Source: Timema cristinae (taxonomy: Eukaryota > Arthropoda > Insecta > Phasmatodea > Timematidae). From it: a stretch of DNA of 64,000 nt. Location: assembly GCA_039000515.1 (NCBI GenBank), contig JBCFYV010002255.1, positions 21,931,963 to 21,995,962 of the forward strand. Direction: 5' to 3'. Both the position numbers and the translations under genes were made by a program. Positions 34,600 to 45,612 of the stretch are shown here, piece after piece. Within the stretch, counting starts at the first letter, position 1. The number at the start of each line of letters is the position of its first letter. The notes under the pieces are model-generated. The model saw only the letters and a program-made list of their open reading frames with translations. It ran no database searches and was not told where the DNA came from.

Positions 34600-35619
34600 T
34601 CAGGGGTCACATGAAGGTTTTGTCCAGAGACTGAAGCTTGTGCGAGCAGTGTGTGGCAATGACACAACTGTCACATAAATTCTTCGTGCCAATTCAATCA
34701 CATCAATATTACGAACATGGATGTAGTGTCCATCTAAGATTAGGAGAACTGGAGAGTCCTCAGATGGGTTCACTTTTCCCACAAAATGTTGGAACCATTC
34801 AGTAAAAATGTTGGTTTGAACCCAACCTGATGGGTGTGCAACTCCAACCGAGCCTGGGGGAGCCCCTCTCATTAGTTGGTCAGTCATGTTCTTTCTGGGA
34901 AATATAATGAAAGGTGGAACATAATGCTCAGAGGCACTCATGCATGCTATCACTGTGACCATCGCTCCTCGCTCTGCAGATATGAGGGCAGCAATTTGAC
35001 GTTTACGTTTCCTTCCAATAACTTGCGGAATTTTACTCTGTACAATGGTCAGGCCGGTTTCATCCACATTGTATATTCGATCCACTGGATACTTGTGTTT
35101 AAGGTAGGCCTCTTCTAATAATAGGAAAAAAGCACCAACATTTTCTTTATTGAAGCCTAAGGCGCGAGAAAAAGAAATCCCACATGGTTTACGCAGAGAC
35201 AGCGTATCTTTGTGACGCTCTAGGAAGAGATCAACCCAAGCGCGGCCTGCTTGACCTTGCTTGAAAGGGTGATTAACGCCGTTTTTAGTCGCAAGTTGGA
35301 ATGCCATACGTCGAAGGTCCCCTAGGGTACACCCATAAAACTTTGCTTCCATATGAAGTAAATAATCAACTAGTTGTTTTTCGATTTCATCTCCTAGTAT
35401 TGGCTTCCTTCCTATCTTAGCTGTCACTAATTTAGAAGGTGATACGTCAACCATTTTGCTAAGACCGCGCAATGTACCACAAGGTACGTCGAAAGTTTTA
35501 GATGCTTTAAGGGTGCCCATCTTTTTTTCCCTAACGGCACGGATTGCTTTTGCCATGTCCTCTTCACCCCATTGACGTTTTTTATTTTTAGGAACATATT
35601 TGGCCTTCTTTCTAGGCAT
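34600..35619 (-). pseudogene. pogo-like DDE transposase, N-terminal 339 codons
   Basis: DNA transposase of the CENP-B/Tigger type, acting in the nucleus to cut and paste the element. Order: psq helix-turn-helix (about residues 16-53, DMAKAIRAVR...GTLKASKTFDVPCGTLRG), a second CENP-B-type DNA-binding domain (about 65-140), then DDE_1 with Asp186 in NVDETGL and Asp296 in LLILDGH. A one-base loss near 34650-34656 shifts the frame, so the third catalytic region (HCSHKLQSLD, Asp codon 34622-34624) is read only in the neighbouring frame, followed at once by TGA (34607-34609). Start at 35619 (MPRKKAKYVPKNKK) is the family-typical basic N terminus. Inactive as it stands. Confidence 0.88.
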
Positions 35620-36088
35620 TTTGAAACAAAAACGGCGAGTATTAGCCTCCTTGGTGGCTTTGGTCCAAAGTTCGACTACTAGTCGAACTTTAGACCACTA
35701 GCTTTAGTCGGAATTTAGACCACTGCATGGTTAACACTTTGAGGTTACGTACGGCCTAGAACGAGAGGCAATCGATTAAACTAAAAGAGAATTTAAAATC
35801 CTAAAACGTACCTAACACGTTGCTTTAACGGCCTTACAGCTAATACTAAAACACTATGAGTAAAAAAATCAAGAACACATACCTGAAAAAGTTTTGAAAT
35901 CGCCGAAAATGAAGTTTTTATTAGTGTACTGTCACGGTTGAGCGAGCGGAACTGCGGTTTACACAAAACAACAAAGTAATGGAGCGCTGTTTACTATTTT
36001 TCCCGCATGGCTGTAGCACCCTGCAGTACGTCAAACCCTGCTAGTCGGACTTTAGACCCTAGTCGAAATTCGGACCTCCTCCTCTAAG

Positions 36089-36235
36089 GGTTGTTTATCC
36101 TAAGGATCGTTTTACTTTTCCTCCCCACACATAAGGGTATAAATCATCTAAATTAAATCTTTGTAATCCTATTCTAGTATGGTAAGAAAGCATATGGGTA
36201 TAGACCAAACGGGTAGTTAGTCATGGTAGAAAGAA
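36089..36235 (+). repeat. SINE family C 3' half
   Basis: AGGGTTGTTTATCCTAAGGA, TTTTACTTTTCCTCCCCACA and the tail CCAAACGGGTAGTTAG follow directly after the pogo right end. Confidence 0.6.
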
Positions 36236-36336
36236 ATCACAAACAAAAAACCACTTTTTTGTGGTTTGATTTGGTTCAGTTTTGATTCAAATCAATGTAC
36301 TGTAGTGAATTCGAAGTCTATTATGATTTTATTTAT

Positions 36337-36710
36337 ATCACCGCATCTAACTACCTGTTCAGGTGAATATATTACGCGTCTGGGTTACAGATATTCGTAG
36401 CCTATTAGCTGAAAGGTTAACCAGTATAATGTACTGCCACCCAGGAGACGCCCGAATGTACTAATCGTACATTCTTTCCTTGGAGGCTCTTTCAATGTCC
36501 AGATGAGAAGAGATGATGGTGAAAGTGAGATGAGGGTGTAGAACCAGTCGAAACACTTAAACCTAACTTTAGCCTACTTAACATAATCCTGGTGACCATT
36601 GGGTAATTTCTCTTTCGGGAAAAATACCCAAAGTACCAGCCGGGAATCGAACCCGGGGCTTCTAGTATCGTAGCCAGGTGCAATGACTACTACACCACGA
36701 GGCCACTTGC
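36337..36710 (-). repeat. SINE family D copy, long
   Basis: The minus strand starts GCAAGTGGCCTCGTGGTGTA (A box), has B box GGGTTCGATTCCC (36644-36656) and a long body, and ends in the shared module (ACCTGAACAGGTAGTTAGAT then GCGGTGA). About 374 bp. It is the copy that ties family D to the common tail of A-C. Confidence 0.8.
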
Positions 36711-36711
36711 C

Positions 36712-36943
36712 TTTTCAGATTTTACGCATATTATATTAATTATTCTAATGGAGTTGGGGTGAGAATGGAACCATTTTGAAGTATTATATCCAAATTAACG
36801 TGGAAGAAAAATGAGAAACCATTTCGCAAAAACCACCCTCTGTAGACCTTACTGGGATTCAAACCCTGATTTCCCTGTATTAAGCAGGCCGGTCTAACAT
36901 GAGAGTGACGCATTAGACTGTTTAATCATTGAAGTGGGTTATT
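36712..36943 (-). repeat. SINE family C copy, tail truncated
   Basis: Body AAACCATTTCGCAAAAACC, reversed B box GGGATTCAAACCCTG (36852-36866) and reversed head GAAGTGGGTTA. The 3' module is mostly missing where it meets SINE D. Confidence 0.75.
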
Positions 36944-37373
36944 TATTTTATAATAACGTTGTGAATCAAGTAAAACAGAATCATTGTTTATAGTTCACAA
37001 AACAAATAAAATATATAACTATTTGATTTTCACGTGATTTTGTATTTGTTCTACCAAATAACATGTAACATCCTTTGACCCTAAGAAAACTTACACAATT
37101 TCTAGATAAATATTATGTGTTTATCTATTTTCATCACATTTATCGAAGAGGGAGTGCCTGTACTTTGAAACATGCCACGGTTTTCTTTATAAATGACTAC
37201 TATCACATTTCATCAGTTTGAGTTTAATTCCATGTTAAGATTTTGGTAGGAAAATCACAAACACAACTTTTCGCTGTAAATATTTATATCATTTCACTTT
37301 ATTATAATTATTATTTTATATTTATTTACCATATCTATTAAACAGGGACAGCTGGAGAACACATGATCTAATG

Positions 37374-37470
37374 CAGTGGTTTGCAACGTTGGGTACGTGA
37401 CTTTGGGGGTACGCGAAACTAATTGATTAATGGCGGGAAAGGTTGCATACGTCAGCAGTGTAAGACTAGT
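37374..37470 (+). mobile_element. Possible hAT element left terminus
   Basis: CAGTGGTTTGCAACGTTGGG followed by GGGGGTACGCGAAAC is the style of hAT ends (CAGTGGTT, then a G/C-run sub-terminal part). No partner end was found nearby. Confidence 0.35.
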
Positions 37471-37829
37471 CAAAAGTAATGAAAATGGGATTTGTCCACC
37501 AAAGGGTATAAGAATCAAATTCAATTTCAAAGACCTTAATTAAAAAGAATATTTTTTCTTTTAGCTCAGAAATAATTGATTTTATAAAAATTAATTTCAA
37601 ATAAAAGATTTTTATCTTTAATAGTACTATAATTTTACAGCTAAAAGTTATTTTGTATTTTAGATAGTTGTGGATAAATGATAAAAATGGGAAAATGTCC
37701 CATATGTAAAGTACCATCAAAGTTATTTTCATAATAAATGGAGAACTGCCATTTTGTTTATGTCTAGATAAAGAAATTAATCAAAATAGTTAGAGTGAAT
37801 TTTGAGAAAATTGATGTTCTCTCTTTTTG

Positions 37830-38440
37830 CCCTTGATCAAATTATCCTTGTTTTTAGGGTTGGATGTCTAATTCCAAATGCTCCTTTGGGGAATCTAATC
37901 AAAACCACTGATACCAAGTTTGAGCCCATTCGGTTATATAATTTCGGCTCTATCCCGAGGTACAGAATGAACAGACAGACGACATTGCGAAGACAACTTT
38001 TTTGGTTATGTTTCAGTAGGTCATGAAACTATAATATATATATATATAATATATATATATATATATAATATATATCAAAATCTTGAGCTCGATTTTTTTG
38101 ACGATCACAATACTTTTTCTCGGAGGTCTCTATAAAAAGTAAAAAGTAGCCTATACAGTGTTATTAATACAGCAATATAAAGAATTTAATTTATAGGCAT
38201 TGTCAACAAAATTGTATAGCTATTTTATTTAGAATTTTCAAAAATAAGTCATAAGTAAACTACTGTTATTATATTACATATTTTGAAAATAACCATTTTT
38301 CTATAGTTATGACAATTATTTCATCTAAATATCAAGTTTGAACAAAATCTTTTAAATAATTTCGGCTGTATAGACAGGTACAGACAGACACACAGAAATA
38401 CAAAAATTTTAATAAACACTTTTTTGACTTCAAAGACATA
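37830..38440 (+). repeat. Degenerate repeat with CAGACAGAC words and TA run
   Basis: Two related blocks: CCAAGTTTGAGCCCATTCGG then GGTACAGAATGAACAGACAG at about 37914-37978, and CAAGTTTGAACAAAATCTTT then GGTACAGACAGACACACAG at about 38331-38397. Separated by a TA microsatellite (38034-38078). This style of 3' region is common in insect Helitrons/LINEs, but I cannot assign a class. Confidence 0.45.
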
Positions 38441-38575
38441 TTAAACCTCAATATTCAATATAATCTAGAGGTAATAAATTCTAAATATTTTAATACTTCT
38501 TATGTAATAGAGGGTAAAACCCAGTGAGTCAAAATATTGTGTTTTTTTAAAACGGCACAAACTGTTATAATGATG

Positions 38576-39274
38576 GATTCAGACAGTGGTGCAGTAATGA
38601 GAGAGTACGGGGGTAAATTTAACCCCCCTCTGCTTCCAAAATATTGAGGGGGGCAAAGGTACCATTTCTACCCCCCAAAATAATATAATAACATTTTTAG
38701 CTAATGTAAATATCTTGTTGAGGCAAGATACAAAATCCACACTAAGTTAACATAATAAAACTAAGATTTGCTTGAAGCACACACGGAAAAGGTCTTGGAA
38801 AAATCTGACAGTGATACCAGATGTATCAGCTAGATCAGCAAGGAGTTTTTCAATGCTTGGACATACAAGAAACAATCTTCGCTCCACAATGAGGCAACCT
38901 AGAACTAAATCACCTGTGTATGTTTAATACGTACCCTGAGAAACTCAACAAACTAGAAATTGCAAAACTTGTTAGTGCTTTTATAGCTAGCAACAAATAA
39001 AGGGTAGGGATGTTTGGAAACCTACTTTGAATTTTCGTGTTGAATAATTTTTTACTTGAGCCACATCAGATGTAATTATTTCTTAGTTTATTTTGTGTGT
39101 ATTTATTTTAATGTTTGGCATGTCTAAAATAAATTAGAAAAATGCACAATAGGACCGTTTAAAATTACCTTTTCTAGGCTTTTTTTTATTCCCAAAAATG
39201 TTATACCCTATAACAGAACATAAATCATCCCCCCCCCCCCCCAATAAAAACGTGCCTGCGCCACTGGATTTAGA
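38576..39274 (+). mobile_element. Short hAT element with 8 bp target duplication
   Basis: Element 38584-39266. The left end CAGTGGTGCAGTAATGAG and the right end CGTGCCTGCGCCACTG are inverted repeats. Flanks GATTCAGA (38576-38583) and GATTTAGA (39267-39274) form an 8 bp duplication with one difference. Both ends continue into C/G runs (38622-38650, 39227-39242). The centre holds a transposase C-terminal scrap. Confidence 0.85.
38799..39000 (+). pseudogene. hAT transposase dimerisation-domain scrap
   Basis: Reads LTVIPDVSARSARSFSMLGH and RNNLRSTMRQPR, a stop at 38925-38927, then a shifted PEKLNKLEIAKLVSAFIAS. ARSFS-x5-NNLRSTM is the conserved end of the hAT C-terminal dimerisation domain (ERSFS...LRSTM). 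The glutamate/cysteine before RSFS is changed. Only about 60 codons are left. Confidence 0.75.
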
Positions 39275-40830
39275 AAATGTATCTATTTTCTCGCTCTCTC
39301 AATGTTAACAAAACTAGCAAGATTATGTATAGTGTTTAGTTGGCAGCTATAAGATTTATCGTGATAGTTTAGAGATATATGAGTTGAGCTATTAAATTAT
39401 GAAAATATGTTATTGAGTATAAAAAAAGGCGACGGGATGCATTATATTAGAAACACAAGTATAGAAAGTCCTCTTCTTTTTTTTTAGGATTTCGATGATT
39501 CGACTGCAGAGCCTGACCATGGTAGCGGGAGTTGTATGAAATTACAAGTAATTACACGCGAGAGCTTGTTCGTTAATTATCTGTGTTAATTGCTTGTTTG
39601 GAACTAGCGTACACCCAAGTTGCGGTGAATGTGCTCCAAATATAAACTAGAGTACCGTTTCACACGATCCACTTTATAATTTAAAATGACCTAATACTTG
39701 ACAGAATTTGTTTAATATTGATGTAACCTGTACACACACGTGCTAGCTTTTAGTTAGTTACACGTGTATAAATACGTATTGTACGTACCAACAAAAGATA
39801 CGTTTAAGATATAAATAAATAAATTTGAGTAGAATAAAAATAAATGGTACGACAAAATCTTTCATACTTTCTTACACAATCTATTGAATCTTGGGACACA
39901 TGGACATAAACAATCGAAATATTATATACAATTTTAATAAACACTCATTATCTTCGGGTAAAATAAAATAAGTTACTATATTATATAAATTTATAGTTTT
40001 TTAATGAGCGTTGCCGACTTGTGACGTGTTTGCCAGTCAAGACATGATAATCTATGAAGATATATTTATGTTTTATTCGGCATATTTTAAAGATATTATA
40101 TTTAAACAATAAACGTAAATTACCAAAAAAACTTTAAAAATAGTATTATGCTGTTACAAACATACTACACTATTTGTTTCATAAAGTAGTTTTTTAAATG
40201 CTTATTTTAATCGTCAAGAACTCGGGTTATTTTGTTTTTCACAAAAGTGGACAGTAGGAATTTTCCAGCCAGGATGTAGATTAAAAAGTTTCGTGGAAGT
40301 ATTTATCCATCTAAAATAAGGTGGGAAAAAAATGTAATGTTGAAATGCAGGTCAATGGTGTACAAGTAAAAATAGTGGGATGAGTGTGCATACTCGTCAG
40401 TGGAAGTGGGGTAGTTTTGTTAAAACTTATTATTATACAAAAGGCCTCGTAAGCATGCACTATTCATTTTCCCCTTCTTTTACTCTTCGTACATTGACGT
40501 CGAAGTGTAATATTATTCAGAGGACTTAAGTGCGTCAAACTAGGATTCAAACCGCTTTTTCAAAACTGCATCAAGATTACCAAATAGACAAATTCAGACA
40601 CACTACCTCTTATTTCTATCTTCCTAATCTTTATTCCATGATGGCAAATATATGTATAGCCAGACGTGTTTTATATTTAATCTTTATAAACGGTATTTAT
40701 CATATTATGATAAAAAAAAAAACCAACTCATTTATTGGCGTTCGGTTCCAAAAGAAAATTCTAGGCGCTGAAGGAGGGGGTAAAGGATAGAGTACCGTTG
40801 TGGAATGGACCTATCGCAAGACAAACAGCC

Positions 40831-40873
<43 letters not shown>

Positions 40874-41134
40874 TCCAATATTTTAATTAATTTTATAAAG
40901 CAAGATTTTCAGTAGGTTAAATTTTGTATAGATGATCATAAGTAAACTTTAACGTTTTAATCGTCCGGTTGTGGTTGTGAAAACGTATATTTGTATTTCG
41001 GTTGGTTATTTGAAGAATGGAACGTAGCTCTCAAGATTTTTAATGAATTTAAATGTTGAAACATTTATGTTATAATCTTATATATTTGTAAGTCTATTTT
41101 CAAATCGAGTTTGTTTGTAATTAATTTGGTTTTA
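39275..41134. other. AT-rich spacer with TAA microsatellite
   Basis: (TAA)n at 40830-40872. Apart from the exon-like stretch at 39488 I recognise nothing. Confidence 0.45.
39488..39547 (+). CDS. Candidate 60 bp internal exon
   Basis: A strong pyrimidine tract and acceptor (TTTTTTTTTTTAG ending 39487) precede 20 codons in one frame, DFDDSTAEPDHGSGSCMKLQ, followed by a GTAATT donor-like site. Polar, less A/T-biased than its surroundings. If the donor is not used the frame runs 13 codons further to TAA. No family recognised; could be chance. Confidence 0.22.
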
Positions 41135-41463
41135 CACTCCATAGTGTGAATCCGCAAGTAAGCTATATCAACTGAGTGGCCGCTTCCGTTACCGATTATA
41201 GTACCAACCTTTGCAGGTATAGGGTGCCATGTTGTCAGCACAACCCAACCCTGCAGGCGTTATTCCCGTTTTCTAGACCAGAGCTGCTACTTATTTAGTC
41301 AAGAAGCTCTTACATTTCCCCATGAGGCTGAGCTTGACCACGTTGCACAGAAAAATTATGAAAGTGCTGTGTACCTAACTATTGACCTTTTCCGGGATTT
41401 GACCTGGGATTCCTGACTCTGTATCCAGGTACTCTGACCACTAGACCCCAGAGATGGTCATAA
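41135..41463 (-). repeat. SINE family F, single copy
   Basis: Minus strand: A box GGGGTCTAGTGGTCAGAGTA, B box CAGGTCAAATCCCGG (41392-41406), then a GC-richer body with AAGCTCAGCCTCATGGGGAA and AAGAGCTTCTTGACTAAATA. Only one copy in the window, so it is called from the tRNA boxes alone. Lacks the A-D tail. Confidence 0.65.
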
Positions 41464-41522
41464 TAGGCAGTTACATAAAAAAAATTAAATTTTCACTGAG
41501 TTTCCAAGAATATTCAACCTTA

Positions 41523-41773
41523 CCCGATTTGATGGCCACATTGTATAGGGCGCTACTCTCGCAGTAGACTAGACTGCTGATGATGGAGAGATCGAGGCTC
41601 GAATCTCGGTCGGGTGTAATTAGGATGGTATTTAGAAAAAAAAAAGTTGTTTTACTCTTCCCCGGGCAAATTCAATTACACATCCTATTAATATAGCCTA
41701 CCCTATCCTAAAACCACTACCGCAATTATTACATAAGCCTATATCCTGAATGAATAGTAATACGGGGTGCTAG

Positions 41774-41841
<68 letters not shown>
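41523..41841 (+). repeat. SINE family C copy, long (ATT)n tail
   Basis: Head GATTTGATGGCCACATTG, B box GAGGCTCGAATCTCGG (41592-41607), body, and eroded tail GAATGAATAGTAATACGGGG, then (ATT)n at 41774-41841. Confidence 0.87.
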
Positions 41842-41842
<1 letters not shown>

Positions 41843-42330
41843 CTATAAAGTCACATGGCTGACTCACTCACTGGCATTAATGTTTACCCACTTCCAAATG
41901 AGCTAGAAACTTGAAATTTGGCAAACTTTTAGCTTCTAGCCTGTAACCGATGGGAAAATTCCAAAAAGTTAATAGCTTTAATTTCTTATCCCCAAAAATA
42001 TTTCAAAATGTCGGAGCAACTTTAAAGTCGGTGCGGACCTTTATTTGGAAGTTTCTTGTGACTAAACGGTAAGACCTATAAAAAAAAGCTCTGGAATTAC
42101 ATTAGCTTACATCCACTTGCAAAGAAAACGCACTGGGGGTTTGGGGTCGTATCCCACATCAAGAAAAGTTAGTATTTATATATAGGCGATTCAACCTTAG
42201 GTTATTGTGTGGCCTTACCCTTAAAACTGAGAAGAGTTTATTCTTGTTTTGTAAAAATTCTACATAAGAGCGAGTTCCTATTTCAATATTTTAATTTTAT
42301 ATGAGCAATTTTTTAATCGTCAAATTTTAG
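41842..42330 (+). repeat. Possible Helitron/LINE-like insect repeat
   Basis: The start (TGGCTGACTCACTCACTGGC, then GAGCTAGAAACTTGAAATTT) parallels the GACTGACT...CAAGCATGAAATTT arrangement of the element at 11548. Boundaries are not found; weak call. Confidence 0.3.
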
Positions 42331-42339
42331 CTGTCATAT

Positions 42340-42495
42340 TTTATGCCTCTTAGTTGGGAGCCATTTGTTACGTTCTCATAACGGTCCCCTTGCTTGGGTG
42401 CCATTTGTTACACCACTATTAGCTGGCCCCGGTTTTGGACGCCAATCAATACACCCCTCTGTTGGTCGCCAATTGTTATGTTCTTTAGCTGTCAA
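42340..42495 (+). repeat. Degenerate tandem of about 40 bp units
   Basis: Four words of type TTGGGAGCCATTTGTTACG, TTGGGTGCCATTTGTTACA, TTGGACGCCAATCAATACA and TTGGTCGCCAATTGTTATG follow one another with TTAGCTG-type linkers. Non-coding. Confidence 0.55.
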
Positions 42496-43869
42496 CGTTG
42501 TGCCACCATGCTACTACGTAATATTTTGATTATAAATGCCCCACGTGTTTGATTGTCCCGCGGTTGTTTCGTTTAAAATAGTTATTATCACTCCCCTACA
42601 TTGGGCCTCACTTTTTATGATAAAAATATCTAACGTCAGATAGAGTTTGATAGTGGTTTATTCAATGATAATTATTGATACTTGTATAGAAAAATGACCA
42701 TGTTGCACACAATCTAGACGAGCACCTAACACACGTCCGTCCGAGACAATGACTGACATCACAGTGAGCTCTGAGATTACACCACCTGTGATATATCTCA
42801 GTCCAATGGAACTTACTAGAATGTCTAGTTCTCGAAAACTTATAGAAACATATAGAATAGCCGAGAACCGGACACTGCCTCAAATTGAACATCTATAATG
42901 TTCTGGTTTGTTCCAGAGTAGGAAGTTAATTTTTAAAAGACTTTTACATTGCAGTTTTGACTCAACTTTACGTAACACACTGAAGTTAGTTACAGTAGCT
43001 GATGCCTCCTAACTTCAGGGCGTGAAATTAACAACTAGAAATAACTAGTAATTTCCTAGTTAGAATCTGGTAACTATCACATATGAATAATTTAGAAGAA
43101 GACGTGCTCTATGCGCTAAGTAATAAAATATAAAATTAAATATAAATAAAATCTATATATACATATTTAATTAAGAGTAGAATATTGTCAATGTTTTCAA
43201 ATATTCTTTAGTGTCAAATCAGGGACATTACAATATGATTGTTCAAAGAAAATTTGGTGAGTTAGCAGGCCGGGTCAGATAAGTTGTAGGCAGGATTCTT
43301 TCTTTTCTTAGACATTTGACTATGGTTCTTCTTTAAGAGAGAGTGTGATTTTTATCCACACACAATACATATAATTGTTTGCCACACACATGCATTATTT
43401 ATTTACTGGCTCTTAGCCATGCCAGTAATAAATGTAGTAACAACACAATAAAGTAATCTTGTTATTATGATAATATGTTAATGCACATTAATAACAATAT
43501 AATAATTTGATGCCAATATCCCAATATTACTAAACTTAATAACGCAAATAATTTAGTATTACAATATGAATAATTTTGGAAAATATTTTAATAAAGTTTG
43601 TAATTTAGGGAAGTATCTTAAATAGAGTTGTTCAAACTGTGGGATAAGGTTAAAAATAGAAATATATTATATTGACAAGAATTACAAAACTGGTATGTAG
43701 ACTCCACATAATAGAATAAAAAAAACTTGGTGATTATATTGCTGCCTTTAGTTCTAAAATAGGTATTTATATTCCTGGTGGTTATTAAAAGCACGATGTC
43801 TAAATTTGCTATGTAAATTAAAAAAAAAAATAGTTACACACCTTGTGCTTAAATTATTGTTGCCAATAA
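42496..43869. other. AT-rich spacer
   Basis: No gene or repeat recognised. The 76-codon minus-strand frame at 42662-42892 shows no family pattern. Confidence 0.45.
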
Positions 43870-44050
43870 CTTAGACAAAACACAATGTAAATTCCAATCA
43901 ATATTCGCGCTGCATGTCCTGCCAAACGTAACTTACGTGACTTAATTAACCTACAGGAGGGTATGTAGCACCCTTCACTCACTATTATCCTCGTTCCTTT
44001 TTGGACCAAATATTTTCTTAAGCATTTTTTTATATCTATGGTTGAGTTTA
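43870..44050 (-). pseudogene. Same LINE family as 10.5 kb, remnant 3
   Basis: Minus-strand pieces KKCLRKYLVQKGTR (for VLRxxFGPKR) and RLIKSRKLRLAGHAARI (for IKSRRxxWAGHVARM) match the LINE blocks at 10519-10999. The part carrying the minisatellite junction is missing. The Helitron-like element begins 14 bases away. Confidence 0.55.
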
Positions 44051-44063
44051 TATTTACTAACAA

Positions 44064-44685
44064 CTAGCCCCCTTCCTGTAAAAAAAATAATTGTAAGGAA
44101 TCCTGTAAAACAAAGCTTCAAATCATCTATCAAGTCAATATAAAAACAAAACTTTTTTTAATTATTTTTTTTGAAAATACAGTCTTACCATCACTGTATA
44201 GCCCCTCCCTCTTTTTATCCTCCCTCCTATTTTCATCTCATTCTTCTATAATTTTGTTTGCTCTAGGCGCGAAAGGAATTGTGTATACGCAATCAAACAA
44301 ATTGTTAAAATCAAATTAATTTTTCAGCTTCCTCCACTTTCATTTACTCCCCTCGTTTCCCCAAATTTTATTTTAATCTTTTTTTTTTTTGCGTTCCTCG
44401 TCACTATATCTATTTCTCTTTCATCACCCCTACCACCCTGCCCCCTTCACCAACCTCACTTTTCCTTCAACAGCTTTTTTTTTTCCAACGACTATATAAT
44501 ATACTATCGACATTTTTATGAGGAATAAATTAAATTTTCAAAATAAAATATTACCTATGCTACTCGCTGATAATGTAGCTTTATATTGGTGAAATAATTT
44601 TTAAAATCGGTCCAGTAGTTTTTGAGTTTATCCATTACAAATTTAAAAAAAATCAAATCTTTCCTCTTTATAATATTAATATAGA
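44064..44685 (-). mobile_element. Second Helitron-like non-autonomous element
   Basis: On the minus strand it starts TCTATATTAATATTATAAAG after an A and ends CTAG before a T, the same A/T insertion rule as the element at 11548. The internal GGAAAGATTTGATTTTTTT and AAACTCAAAAACTACTGGAC segments recall widespread insect repeats (from memory). No coding capacity. The 3' hairpin is not convincing. Confidence 0.5.
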
Positions 44686-44747
44686 TAAACGGGAGATTAA
44701 CGGCTCACTGCTTTTTCCTAATTTCCATTTTAATATCGTATTTTAAA

Positions 44748-44996
44748 ATGTGTGCAAGCCTGATGCGTAGTAGGACGTGGTGGAAAAGCAAACCAAACTA
44801 TTTGAACGAGAAAGAGTTGATTGTATCAAGAATAGTTAGTCATCAAATGGGTTCTTCTCCTATGAGTCATCGAGAAGGTCGCTTCGTAGATAAGACAATA
44901 TGTTCAAGGAACTCAAATAAACGGGCGTGGGTTGTTTGCACATCACAGTGCGTGGGAAGAAATCTTCCATCCCCAATGACGTTTATGGTACAGTAG
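44748..44996 (+). other. Unassigned open frame, 82 codons
   Basis: Mixed-composition frame (TWWKSKPNYLNEKELIVSRI near the start) that ends inside the MITE at 44991. No family recognised; 5' and 3' ends not supported by splice sites. Confidence 0.15.
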
Positions 44997-45206
44997 ACCC
45001 ATGTCTTCTTTAGTGCTGACTGACAGCTTTGAAAAGTTACCAGACCAAATTATGTATCCCTACGCAAAACCAAATGATCTACAAAAACATGTGTATAGCA
45101 GCTGTCACTTCTGACAGTCAAAATGTAGGTATATACCTAAATATTGACCGTTAGAAGTCAGATGTGAGCGGTCAGTCAGCACCAAAGAAGCCATGGGCTT
45201 ACTGTA
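44989..45206 (-). mobile_element. TA-target MITE, copy 2
   Basis: Element 44991-45204 flanked by TA on both sides. Ends CAGTAGACCCATGTCTTCTT and (reverse) CAGTAAGCCCATGGCTTCTT. Inverted relative to 48990-49227, of which it is a more diverged relation. Shares the internal AGGTATATACCT palindrome. Confidence 0.85.
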
Positions 45207-45612
45207 GCTATGCGTGTACGGGGAGGCGCGGTTGTCTAACGATTTTAGCAAACATTTACCTTCCCACTTTTAAAAATCTGAAATATACGTCTGATTCCAA
45301 GAGTGTCTTTCTAATAAGCTAAGGTTTCGAATCCATATTTGGCTGAAATATTTTGCGTTTTTTTTTCTGCGACGCGTTTTGATACTTTTAATTTATTTGA
45401 AGTATTTAATCTGTACTTTATTAACCGACTGATCATATAAGCACAAACTTATAAACTAACGTAATTCTAGAACAGACACAACATCCAGTCCTCAGGCCGT
45501 TAATCCATGACTGTGAAAGGGGAAACCCACATTTCACAAATAATATGTTGTTTTATTTATTTCGAGTCATCATTGATATAAAGAAATATTATTATTTAAA
45601 TTTATTAGTTAA

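Larger units (their letters stand above)
33364..36084 (-). mobile_element. pogo/Tigger-like DNA transposon, broken
   Basis: Terminal inverted repeats: left GAGGAGAAGGTCCAAATTTT at 33364 and right, reverse-complemented, GAGGAGGAGGTCCGAATTTC ending at 36084. A TA follows the right end (36085-36086) as expected for this superfamily; the left flank reads AA, so the duplication is altered. The terminal motif GGTCNNAANTTCGACTA recurs five more times inside the ends. The minus strand carries a transposase remnant and a separate C-terminal zinc-finger part. The right flank (36089-36235) is the 3' half of a SINE C, so it probably inserted into that SINE. Confidence 0.85.

Noticed and set aside
34876..35118. 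Plus-strand frames over the pogo transposase (also 33784-34071 and 34312-34614)
   Set aside because: They are antisense shadows of the minus-strand transposase.
36644..36710. A possible true tRNA gene in SINE D (good A and B boxes)
   Set aside because: It runs on without a mature 3' end into a repeat body and recurs at 56.5 kb, so it is a SINE head, not a tRNA gene.
37374..37470. Pairing the hAT-like end at 37374 with the element at 38584-39266
   Set aside because: The latter has its own matching ends and 8 bp duplication.
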